Source of the DNA: CAMYLR01 sp039590215
Lineage (GTDB): Bacteria; Gemmatimonadota; Gemmatimonadetes; JACCXV01; JAHWKZ01
Length of the DNA: 5,878 nt
Assembly: GCA_039590215.1 (NCBI GenBank)
Contig: JBDHFX010000099.1
Span: 1-5,878, forward strand
Direction of reading: 5' to 3'
In this document: one piece after another, positions 1 through 5,878 of the stretch
Position numbering within the stretch: position 1 is the stretch's first letter
Layout of the letters: each line of letters begins with the position of its first letter
Notes under the pieces: generated by a model
Databases searched by the model: none
Told to the model about the DNA's origin: nothing
The model's input: the letters and a program-made list of their open reading frames with translations, nothing else
Translations under genes and position numbers: made by a program

Positions 1-336
1 TCGGTGGCGTCGCCGTTCCGCGAGACCGAGGGGATGGTTGACGGCTCCGATGCGATCGCCGATTGGCCGATCCTGAACGCGCTGCTTAACACCGCCAGCG
101 GAGCGTCCTGGGTGTCGTTCCACCACGGGGGTGGGGTCGGGATCGGCAACAGTCTGCACGCCGGTCAAGTCACTGTCGCCGACGGCACTGCCGAAGGCGC
201 AAAGCGGCTCGAGCGCGTGTTGACGAACGATCCCGGGATCGGGATCGCTCGCCATGTCGATGCAGGCTATGAAGAGGCCCGTTCCGCGGCCGAGGAGTGC
301 GGCGTCCAGATTCCGATGATCGATCCGCGGAGATGA
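1..336 (+). CDS. hutU: Urocanate hydratase (urocanase), C-terminal part, 5' truncated by window edge
   Basis: HutU is the cytosolic NAD+-dependent enzyme that hydrates urocanate to 4-imidazolone-5-propionate, the second step of histidine degradation. The frame is open from base 1 and gives 111 residues up to a TGA at 334-336, about the last fifth of a protein that is normally about 550-560 residues. The family's highly conserved C-terminal block is visible: SVASPFRETEGMVDGSDAIA, then DWPILNALLNTASGASWVS, then FHHGGGVGIGNSLHAG, then the NDPGIGIARHVDAGYEEA tail. No key residue of this block looks lost, so the gene is cut by the window and not broken. Its stop overlaps the hutI start (ATGA at 333-336), which implies one transcript and coupled translation. 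The product assignment is very secure; the N-terminal NAD-binding part cannot be judged. Confidence 0.97.
   Translation, partial: SVASPFRETEGMVDGSDAIADWPILNALLNTASGASWVSFHHGGGVGIGNSLHAGQVTVADGTAEGAKRLERVLTNDPGIGIARHVDAGYEEARSAAEECGVQIPMIDPRR
333..336 (+). other. ATGA stop/start overlap hutU-hutI
   Basis: The TGA of hutU (334-336) and the ATG of hutI (333-335) share bases. This is the usual signature of translational coupling and fixes the hutI start. GGAG at 329-332 touches the ATG directly, too close to act as a standard Shine-Dalgarno, so re-initiation by the terminating ribosome is the likely mechanism (inference). Confidence 0.85.
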
Positions 337-1610
337 TCGACTCCGCCGCCAACGGCGGCGATCTTCTGATCACCGATATCGGACAGCTGGTAGACCCGGG
401 GGAAGGCGCCTTCTCCGCGCCGCTCGAGATCATTGCCGACGCGTTTGTGTGGATCCGGGAGGGGCGCGTTGTAGCTGCTGGCCCGATGTCCGACCTGCCC
501 GGTGATGCCGCCGGCGCCCCGGTGCTCAACGCCGGCGGTCGGGTAGCATTGCCGGGGCTCGTCGACTCCCACACGCACGCCGTCTTTGGCGCCACCCGCG
601 AGCACGAGTTCGAGCAGCGGCTGGCTGGAGCCAGCTATCAGGAGATCACCGATAAGGGGGGTGGCATCGGGTTTAGCGTGCTCGACCTGCGCGCTCGAAG
701 CGAGGACGATTTGGTGCATCTCTCACGGCCGCGATTGGCCACCTCAGCCCGCTTCGGGGTCACCACCGTAGAAGTGAAATCGGGGTACGGACTGGCCACC
801 GAGCAGGAGCTCAAGATGCTACGCGTTGTGGCTCGGCTGGCGACTGAGCCAGATCTGCCTCGGCTCGTCCCGACCTTTCTCGGTGCGCACGCCGTGCCGG
901 TCGAATTCGCCGCCGATCGGGCGGCGTTCGTGCGATTGGTCGTCGACGAAATGTTGCCGGCTGTGGCCGCCGAGAGGCTAGCAGAGTTCTGCGATGTCTT
1001 CTGTGATCAGGGTGCGTTCACGCGGGACGAGTCAGAGACGATCCTTCGACGGGCGGCCGAGCTGGGTTTTGGGCTGAAGATCCACGCCGATGAGTTTGTG
1101 CCGCTGGGCGGCACGCAACTGGCGGTTGAGTTGGGGGCCGCCAGCGTTGATCATCTGGTGGCGGTGGACGACGCCGGCATCGCTGCTCTCGCCGAGAGCG
1201 ACACCGTGGCCACGCTTCTGCCGGGGACATCATTTTTTCTGCGCCTCGATCGGCACGCGCCAGCCCGCGCATTGGCTGATCGTGGCGCCACCCTCGCGTT
1301 GGCGACTGACTTCAATCCGGGTACCTCGATGACCCAGAACCTGCTGCTCATGGTGGCGTTTGGATGTTGTTCGTTGGGACTCACCGTCGGTGAAGCGCTG
1401 CGGGCGGTGACCCGCGGCGGGGCTTTAGCACTCCGGCGTATGGATCGCGGCACGCTGATGCCCGGCGCCGTGGGGGATGTCGCGCTGTTCGAAGTGCCAG
1501 ACTATCGCCACTTGGCATACCACTACGGGATGAGTCATTGCGTGGTCACTATCAAGGGTGGGGAGGTCATCTGGCGGCGCGCCGTGGGCGGATCCAGATT
1601 TCCAACATGA
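333..1610 (+). CDS. hutI: Imidazolonepropionase
   Basis: HutI hydrolyses 4-imidazolone-5-propionate to N-formimino-L-glutamate, the third step of histidine degradation. It is a cytosolic metal-dependent amidohydrolase. The start at 333 (ATG inside ATGA, overlapping the hutU stop) gives 425 residues, close to the family norm. An in-frame GTG at 297 would only add 12 residues inside hutU. Motifs in order, numbered from 333: the beta-sandwich N-terminus; LPGLVDSHTHAVFG with metal ligands H80 and H82; EVKSGYGL at 147-154; LGAHAVP with H186; KIHADEF with metal ligand H251 and catalytic-type E254; VDHL with H274; ATDFNPGT with metal ligand D326; and a C-terminal HLAYHYGMSH block. All ligands expected for HutI are present and their spacing fits the Bacillus enzyme. 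The late HLxYHxGxNH motif has Ser (S401) where Asn is usual. Its stop overlaps the following TPR gene by ATGA. Confidence 0.97.
   Translation: MIDSAANGGDLLITDIGQLVDPGEGAFSAPLEIIADAFVWIREGRVVAAGPMSDLPGDAAGAPVLNAGGRVALPGLVDSHTHAVFGATREHEFEQRLAGASYQEITDKGGGIGFSVLDLRARSEDDLVHLSRPRLATSARFGVTTVEVKSGYGLATEQELKMLRVVARLATEPDLPRLVPTFLGAHAVPVEFAADRAAFVRLVVDEMLPAVAAERLAEFCDVFCDQGAFTRDESETILRRAAELGFGLKIHADEFVPLGGTQLAVELGAASVDHLVAVDDAGIAALAESDTVATLLPGTSFFLRLDRHAPARALADRGATLALATDFNPGTSMTQNLLLMVAFGCCSLGLTVGEALRAVTRGGALALRRMDRGTLMPGAVGDVALFEVPDYRHLAYHYGMSHCVVTIKGGEVIWRRAVGGSRFPT
1607..1610 (+). other. ATGA stop/start overlap hutI-TPR gene
   Basis: The hutI TGA (1608-1610) overlaps the ATG (1607-1609) of the TPR gene. 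No good Shine-Dalgarno precedes it; the nearest purine-rich stretch, GGCGGA, begins about 20 bases upstream, so coupling is the likely way the TPR protein is made. The overlap ties the TPR protein to histidine-degradation gene expression. Confidence 0.82.
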
Positions 1611-2581
1611 GCGCCATCTGGAAGGACAAACGTGATCGTCCCTCGCGCCATCCGGACGCCGATGCGGCGATCGCCGAGTATCTCGAGCAGTTGCGGCAGG
1701 CGGACATCAGCGGGACCCGCCCTCCAGCAGGGGCTTTGAATGGCCTCGGGGATGCTCATCTTGACACCGACGACGTCGCCTCGGCGGTTGAGTACTACCG
1801 CCAGGCGGCCGAGGCGTACGCCGAGGACGGCCGCCTGAACCATGCAATTGCGTGTTGTCAGAAGATCCGCCGCTATGCGCCCGACGACCTCCAGGTGGGG
1901 TTGCTTCTAGGTCGGTACCACGGGGCCAAAGGGTTGGTGGCTGACGCGCTGATCGAGCTCAAGAACCTCGTCGAGCGACAAAAAGGTGCGGGCAACATGA
2001 GATTGGCCTTGGAAGGGATGCGCGAGATCGTGACGCTCGAGCCCGATCATCCCGAACATCGCGAGCGATTGGCGGACCTGAGCCTGGCTGATGGCGACCC
2101 CGCGACCGCGAGCGAGGCGCTCGCAGCGGCGCTCGAGCGATACGAGACGGCCGGTGAGGAGGCCGCCGCCCACCGCGTTCGACGGCGGCTTGAGGATCTG
2201 AAACAGGCCGGTGCGCTCATCGCACCAGAGGCACCGCCAAGCCTGGTCAAGCCCCCACCGCAAACCAAGGGGTTGAGAGCTGAGGCCGAGCAGTATCGCT
2301 CGGAAGGACGTTGGATTGAAGCGATCGAGGCCTACCGCCGATTGTCCGAGAGCGGCCAGATCAGGGGCTCGGACTTTGACGCGTGGTCGGAGTGCGCCCG
2401 ACAGAGCGGTCGTGCGGCGAACGTCCTTGAGTCGCTGTCTGCAGCTTCGCGTTGGCACCTCGACGCCGGCAATACCGAGGCTGCCCGTCGCTCGGCGGAA
2501 GAGATGATGCTGATCGATCCCACCAACGAAACCGCTGCCGAGATCCTCCAGTGGGTTGGAGAGGATCGCTCCCCCCGGTAG
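1607..2581 (+). CDS. Tetratricopeptide-repeat protein of unknown role
   Basis: I do not recognise a named family. The start at 1607 (ATGA overlap with the hutI stop) gives 324 residues. The protein is helical and charged, without a signal peptide or membrane segment, so it is probably cytosolic. TPR-like helix pairs are seen at about residues 43-76 (GDAHLDTDDVASAVEYYRQA), 77-110 (HAIACCQKIRRYAPDD with LLLGRYHGAKG), 111-147 (DALIELKNLV to IVTLEPDHPE) and 152-190. A proline-rich linker at about 205-221 (APEAPPSLVKPPPQTK) leads to a second TPR-like segment at about 223-316, with EAEQYRSEGRWIEAIEAYRR and a final AARRSAEEMMLIDPTN. TPRs bind proteins, so a scaffold or adaptor role is likely, but nothing in the sequence shows the partner. 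There is no kinase, HTH or enzyme domain. It sits between hutI and a folate/methionine enzyme. The coding call is secure because of the overlap, clear TPR periodicity and tight downstream spacing; function is unknown. Confidence 0.88.
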   Translation: MSAIWKDKRDRPSRHPDADAAIAEYLEQLRQADISGTRPPAGALNGLGDAHLDTDDVASAVEYYRQAAEAYAEDGRLNHAIACCQKIRRYAPDDLQVGLLLGRYHGAKGLVADALIELKNLVERQKGAGNMRLALEGMREIVTLEPDHPEHRERLADLSLADGDPATASEALAAALERYETAGEEAAAHRVRRRLEDLKQAGALIAPEAPPSLVKPPPQTKGLRAEAEQYRSEGRWIEAIEAYRRLSESGQIRGSDFDAWSECARQSGRAANVLESLSAASRWHLDAGNTEAARRSAEEMMLIDPTNETAAEILQWVGEDRSPR

Positions 2582-2594
2582 GTTCTGACCCCAC

Positions 2595-4478
2595 ATGACT
2601 CGTGTAGAAAAAACCGCACCCCGTGCGCGGGGAGAAGAGTTTCTCGAGCGATTGGAGACCGGCGTGCTGGTCGCGGATGGGGCGATGGGCACGCAGATCT
2701 ACGAGCGGGGGGTGTTCATCAACCAGTGTTTCGATGCGCTTTCGCTCAGCCGCCCGGACATGATTCAGGAAGTCCACGCCGCGTACGTCGAAGCCGGCGC
2801 CGATTTGCTGGAGACCAACACTTTTGGTGCCAACCGGGCCCGGCTACTGGGTCACGGGCTCGAAGATCGAGTCCTCGAGATCAATGGGGCCGGGGTGCGG
2901 CTGGCTCGAGAGGCCAGCCGGAATCGGGCGTTCGTCGGTGGATCGATCGGCCCGATCGGCGTAAGGGGCCAAGTAGCTGGCGACTACAGCATCGATGACA
3001 TGCGGGCGATCTTCGCTGAGCAGGTTCAGGCGCTGCTCGAGGCGGGTGTTGACCTGTTGGTCGTCGAGACGATTCCCGCGATCAATGAGATGGAAGCTGC
3101 GTTGGCGGCGATCCGTGGCCTCGACGGCGACGTGCCGGTAGTAGCGCTGATGACGTTCGGTGAGGATGGCCGTGTCCAGTCGGGTCAGTCTCCGGAGGAG
3201 CTCGTGGGTCGGTTGGTGGCCGCGGGCGCCGATCTGGTTGGCGCCAACTGCAGTGTCGGTCCCAAGCCCATGCTCGATTGCGTGGCCCGGATGCAGGACG
3301 GGCAATCGGTCAAGCTGGCGGCGATGCCCAACGCCGGGCTGCCACAATCGGTCGAGGGGCGGTTGATGTACATGGCCAGCCCCGAGTACTTCGGCAAGTA
3401 CGCTAAGCGATTCGTTCGTGCCGGGGTCCGATTGCTCGGCGGGTGCTGCGGGACGACCCCTGCCCACGTCCGGCAGATGAAGCTGGCGGTTTCGGGTTTT
3501 GTACCCGGTGCTAGGGCGATCGAAACGGTCGAGCTGTGGGAGGAGCGAATCGGACCCGGGCCCGCTCCGATTGATACCGCTGGAAAGTCGCGATTGGCGA
3601 AACTGTTGGTCGAGGGCGAGGAGTTTGTCACTTCGGTCGAGCTTACGCCGCCTACGAGCGCCGATCTGGAGCCAGTTGTCGGTGCGGTGGCTGAGCTGGA
3701 GGCCGCCGGCGTCGATGCCGTCAACATCCCCGAGTACTCTCGCATCTCACCGCGGGTGACTCCGCTGGCGATCGCCCGCGTTCTCCAGGAGCGTGTCGGC
3801 ATCGAGACGATCATTCACTACTGTTGTCGAGACAGGAACTTGTACGGTATGCAGGCCGACCTCATGGCGGCTCGTGCGCTGGATGTCCGCAACGTGTTGA
3901 TCATCACCGGCGATCCGCCAAAAGCCGGGGAGTACGCGGTGCCAACCGCGGTGTTCGACGTCGATTCGATCGGGCTGGTACGAGTGGCGCGGGGGTTGAG
4001 TCGCGGTGTTGACGCGGCCGGCAAGCCAACCGGTATCCCGCTCGACCTGCACCTCGGCGTCGGCGTCAACCCCGGCGCGATCGATCTGGAGCACGAGCTC
4101 GAGCGCTTCGAACGCAAAGTCGTGGCGGGGGCTGAGTTCGCGATGTCACAACCAGTCTTCGATCCACGTCATTTGGAGCGCTTCATCGAACAGCTGGGTC
4201 GATCCCCGATCCCGATCCTGGTCGGAATACTGCCGCTGTTCTCGTTTCGAAACGCCGAGTTTCTTCACAACGAGGTTCCCGGGATGAATATCCCCGAGCC
4301 GATCCGCGAGCGCATGCGCGCTGCACGAAGCCGTGAAGAGGGCATGGCCGAAGGTGTGGCGATCGCTCGTGAAGCCTTGGACGGCGTGCGCAGCATGGCC
4401 GGTGTCGGTGGGGTGTACTTGATGCCCCCGTTTGGTCGATACGAGTTGGCATTCGAGGTGCTGGACGGGCTCCTCTGA
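2595..4478 (+). CDS. Bifunctional homocysteine S-methyltransferase / 5,10-methylenetetrahydrofolate reductase
   Basis: This 627-residue protein fuses two one-carbon domains, the arrangement of Bacillus YitJ. The N-terminal homocysteine-binding barrel (about 15-305) shows VADGAMGTQIYERG (26-39), LLETNTFGAN (71-80), GSIGP (116-120), and the zinc triad C219 (GANCS) with C284 and C285 (GGCCGTTP). The C-terminal MTHFR barrel (about 335-627) shows VELTPP with catalytic-type E349, HYCCRDRN (408-415), LIITGDPPKAG (435-445), MSQPVFD (517-523), and the run from LPLFSFRNAEFLHNEVPG to IPEPIRERM (546-574). It should reduce 5,10-methylene-THF to 5-methyl-THF using FAD and NAD(P)H, and methylate homocysteine from an unidentified donor. 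The cobalamin, pterin and reactivation domains of MetH are absent, so it is not a complete B12 methionine synthase. The ATG at 2595 lies 13 bases after the TPR stop, with no strong ribosome site. That gap leaves no room for a SAM riboswitch of the kind that precedes yitJ. Confidence 0.95.
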   Translation: MTRVEKTAPRARGEEFLERLETGVLVADGAMGTQIYERGVFINQCFDALSLSRPDMIQEVHAAYVEAGADLLETNTFGANRARLLGHGLEDRVLEINGAGVRLAREASRNRAFVGGSIGPIGVRGQVAGDYSIDDMRAIFAEQVQALLEAGVDLLVVETIPAINEMEAALAAIRGLDGDVPVVALMTFGEDGRVQSGQSPEELVGRLVAAGADLVGANCSVGPKPMLDCVARMQDGQSVKLAAMPNAGLPQSVEGRLMYMASPEYFGKYAKRFVRAGVRLLGGCCGTTPAHVRQMKLAVSGFVPGARAIETVELWEERIGPGPAPIDTAGKSRLAKLLVEGEEFVTSVELTPPTSADLEPVVGAVAELEAAGVDAVNIPEYSRISPRVTPLAIARVLQERVGIETIIHYCCRDRNLYGMQADLMAARALDVRNVLIITGDPPKAGEYAVPTAVFDVDSIGLVRVARGLSRGVDAAGKPTGIPLDLHLGVGVNPGAIDLEHELERFERKVVAGAEFAMSQPVFDPRHLERFIEQLGRSPIPILVGILPLFSFRNAEFLHNEVPGMNIPEPIRERMRAARSREEGMAEGVAIAREALDGVRSMAGVGGVYLMPPFGRYELAFEVLDGLL

Positions 4479-4482
4479 GTCG

Positions 4483-5301
4483 GTGAGCGTCGACCTTCAC
4501 ACACACACGACCGTGTCCGATGGCGAATACTCGCCAGCCGACTTGGTGGCGGCGGCCATGGATGTGGGGCTAACCGCGATCGCGGTGACCGATCACGACG
4601 CGATGGCGGCGGTCCCGCTGGCTCGCGCCGCTGCCCCGCCCGGCTTGGAGGTGCTGGCGGGGGCCGAACTCACCTGCCAGGTCGGTGGTCGTGAAGCCCA
4701 CATTCTGGCGTACGGCTTCGATCTCGAAGAACCGAATTTCGCCGCTGCGCTGATGCGCTTCGCGCGAGAGCGCGAACAGCGCGCAGCACAGATCGTCGAA
4801 CAGCTGAAAAACGTCGGAGTCGACATCGAAATGTCAGACGTCGACGCCGAGAGTCGGACCGGTACGATCGCCCGTCCGCACGTGGCGATGGCGCTGGTAC
4901 GGCGGGGCCATGCCGCGTCGGTCGACGAGGCATTCCAGCGCTACCTAGGCCGCCACCGACCGGCCTTTGTGGCGAAGCCGGCGCTCGAGCCGGCGGCGGC
5001 CTTCGATTTGGTCCAGGCCGCGGGGGGCGTGTCCGTTCTGGCCCATCCGGGCACGTTCAGGCGGGACGACTTGATCCCGCTCTTGGTCGAGGCGGGCCTG
5101 GATGGGATCGAGGCCCGACACACCGAGCACTCGGCGGCGAACACCCGACACTACGAGCAAATGGCGGCGTCACTGGGACTGTTGGTGACTGGGGGATCAG
5201 ACTTTCACGGTACGCCGGGTCATCACGGTCGGCTCGGAAGGCCGACGGTTCCGTACGCCTGGTACGAGGCCCTCATTGCCCGCATACAGGAGCGGGGTTA
5301 A
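4483..5301 (+). CDS. PHP-domain metallophosphoesterase (RNase AM / 3',5'-nucleoside bisphosphate phosphatase type)
   Basis: This 272-residue protein has the full PHP metal-binding set. Residues are numbered from the GTG at 4483: DLHTHTTVSDG (H6, H8, D13), VTDHD (D37, H38, D39), GAELTC (E62), EAHILAYGFD (H73), RPHVA (H133), LAHPG (H188) and GGSDFHG (D240, H242). The middle ASVDEAFQRYLG (146-156) is typical of the COG0613 group and separates it from histidinol phosphatases and DNA polymerase PHP domains. Characterised members remove phosphate from nucleoside 3',5'-bisphosphates such as pAp, or trim RNA 5' ends (E. coli RNase AM). Which substrate applies here cannot be read from sequence. GTG is chosen because it lies 4 bases after the previous stop and puts the DLHTH motif right at the N-terminus, as usual. 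Earlier in-frame starts would lie deep in the upstream reductase gene. It is probably cytosolic and in the same transcript as its neighbours. Confidence 0.93.
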   Translation: MSVDLHTHTTVSDGEYSPADLVAAAMDVGLTAIAVTDHDAMAAVPLARAAAPPGLEVLAGAELTCQVGGREAHILAYGFDLEEPNFAAALMRFAREREQRAAQIVEQLKNVGVDIEMSDVDAESRTGTIARPHVAMALVRRGHAASVDEAFQRYLGRHRPAFVAKPALEPAAAFDLVQAAGGVSVLAHPGTFRRDDLIPLLVEAGLDGIEARHTEHSAANTRHYEQMAASLGLLVTGGSDFHGTPGHHGRLGRPTVPYAWYEALIARIQERG

Positions 5302-5304
5302 GCT
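5276..5304 (+). promoter_or_regulatory. Candidate -35/-10 pair for the polyprenyl synthase gene
   Basis: TTGCCC at 5276-5281 and TAAGCT at 5299-5304 are separated by exactly 17 bases. TAAGCT fits the loose TANNNT -10 pattern, and the predicted transcript start falls at about 5311-5312, on the ATG itself, which would make a leaderless mRNA. The pair overlaps the end of the PHP gene, so chance is a real possibility. The match is only 4 of 6 and 3 of 6 to the sigma-70 consensus. Confidence 0.25.
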
Positions 5305-5311
5305 GGCGAAC

Positions 5312-5878
5312 ATGCGTCGCGGCGCCGCTCAGCAAGAAGTAGAACGCACACGACCGTCGCTGACCGCGATTCAGGGACTCGTCCACGATGTGTTGGACGA
5401 CGTGCTCGCCCACATGGGCGCGGTTCTGGAAGCCGACGTTCCGTTCATCAATGAGGTCTCGTTCCACCTGCAGCGGGTGCGCGGGAAGTTGTTCCGCCCC
5501 GCCCTGCTGGCGCTCGCCAATCGTGTAGAGGAAAGACCGGACGACCGTGAGGTAGCCCTCGGTGCGGTGATCGAGATCATCCATATGGCGACGTTGGTCC
5601 ATGATGACTCGATCGATCGGTCGTCGATGCGGCGTGGACGACCTACGCTCAACAGTCGGTGGGGTCACAAGGTCTCGGTCATTATGGGTGACTACCTGTA
5701 CTCACGAGCTATGACCGAGATCACTCGCATCGGTGATCTAGAGCTCATCGGGTTGGCAGCCCGGGTGACGAACGATCTCACGATCGGGGAGATGGTCGAG
5801 ATCGCGCACCACGGCCAACTGGTTGAGGATCCGCGGCAGTACTTCTTCTTGATCGAGAAGAAGACCGCCAGCCTGATC
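5312..5878 (+). CDS. Trans-polyprenyl diphosphate synthase, N-terminal part, 3' truncated by window edge
   Basis: The frame is open from the ATG at 5312 to the window end, giving 189 residues of a protein usually about 320-340 long. The enzyme condenses isopentenyl diphosphate onto an allylic primer to make the polyprenyl chain of a quinone or other prenyl product. Visible motifs: GKLFRP (58-63), a variant of the usual GGKRLRP substrate-binding site; the first aspartate-rich motif HDDSID (D98, D99, D102) followed by RRGRPT (107-112); IMGDYLYSRA (124-133); a GE motif at 159-160; and KTASL (184-188), containing the conserved Lys-Thr pair. The second aspartate-rich motif lies beyond the window. 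The residue five before the first motif is Ala93, a small residue that is typical of long-chain synthases and not of farnesyl diphosphate synthase. The start is 10 bases after the PHP gene; AGGAG at 5288-5292 is too far upstream to serve as a normal ribosome site. Confidence 0.95.
   Translation, partial: MRRGAAQQEVERTRPSLTAIQGLVHDVLDDVLAHMGAVLEADVPFINEVSFHLQRVRGKLFRPALLALANRVEERPDDREVALGAVIEIIHMATLVHDDSIDRSSMRRGRPTLNSRWGHKVSVIMGDYLYSRAMTEITRIGDLELIGLAARVTNDLTIGEMVEIAHHGQLVEDPRQYFFLIEKKTASLI

Noticed and set aside
229..247. Perfect palindrome GATCCCGGGATC followed by a GGGATC repeat
   Set aside because: It encodes the conserved HutU tail NDPGIGIA in frame, so the repeat follows from protein sequence and codon choice; there is no sign of an operator.
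297..332. Upstream in-frame GTG start for hutI at 297
   Set aside because: It adds 12 residues within hutU, lacks a spaced ribosome site, and the 333 start gives the ATGA overlap plus the expected position of the HTH metal motif (80-82).
1231..1240. Run of six T as a rho-independent terminator
   Set aside because: It lies within hutI, encodes Phe-Phe and has no GC-rich hairpin before it.
2571..2576. Run of six C near the end of the TPR gene as a slippage or phase-variation site
   Set aside because: It is three codons from the stop, so slippage would alter only the last residues, and the tract is short for phase variation.
2582..2594. SAM riboswitch before the MetH-MetF fusion, as in Bacillus yitJ
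   Set aside because: Only 13 bases separate the stop and start, with no room for the aptamer, and no aptamer-like stem set is visible in the upstream coding region.
1907..2692. Long minus-strand open frame across the TPR gene
   Set aside because: It mirrors a GC-rich coding region, shows no recognisable motif and crosses the TPR/fusion gene boundary. Plus-strand genes with clear domain motifs explain the DNA.
2844..3814. Minus-strand open frames opposite the methyltransferase-reductase fusion
   Set aside because: The translations are low-complexity and rich in Arg, Ser and Pro with no domain signature, as expected for the shadow of a high-GC gene.
4498..4508. CA dinucleotide repeat near the start of the PHP gene
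   Set aside because: It encodes the conserved HTHT metal-binding motif and is too short to count as a microsatellite.

Overview
The window is a densely packed, single-strand run of six genes, all on the plus strand. By eye the G+C is in the low to mid 60s percent. Only about 27 bases lie outside genes in 5.88 kb, and two neighbouring gene pairs share an ATGA stop/start overlap. Both ends are open: the first gene lacks its start and the last lacks its end. There are no RNA genes, mobile elements, CRISPR arrays or obvious terminators.

Layout: (1) the C-terminal 111 residues of urocanate hydratase, HutU (1-336); (2) imidazolonepropionase, HutI (333-1610), overlapping hutU by 4 bases; (3) an unassigned cytosolic TPR protein of 324 residues (1607-2581), overlapping hutI by 4 bases; (4) a 627-residue fusion of a homocysteine S-methyltransferase domain to a 5,10-methylenetetrahydrofolate reductase domain (2595-4478); (5) a 272-residue PHP-domain phosphoesterase of the RNase AM / nucleoside-3',5'-bisphosphate phosphatase type (4483-5301), with a GTG start; (6) the first 189 residues of a trans-polyprenyl diphosphate synthase (5312 to the window end), with chain-length features pointing to a long quinone-type side chain.

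How the genes may work together: HutU and HutI are consecutive steps of histidine degradation (urocanate to imidazolonepropionate to N-formiminoglutamate). The formimino group can feed the tetrahydrofolate one-carbon pool. The fusion enzyme acts at the reduced end of that pool, converting 5,10-methylene-THF to 5-methyl-THF, and also carries a homocysteine-methylating domain. Histidine catabolism and methyl-group/methionine metabolism therefore sit in one gene run. The PHP enzyme may recycle pAp or trim RNA 5' ends. The polyprenyl synthase belongs to isoprenoid/quinone synthesis and may start its own transcript, since a -35/-10-like pair lies just before its ATG.

Organism: a high-GC free-living bacterium. 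The MetH-MetF fusion, the GKLFRP variant in the prenyl synthase and the TPR style are reminiscent of Gemmatimonadota or related deep-branching phyla. This is an impression from memory, not a placement; Deinococcota, Actinomycetota and uncultured candidate phyla are not excluded. The genes are mostly recognisable housekeeping and catabolic enzymes. I found no convincing new system. The least explained element is the TPR gene coupled to hutI.
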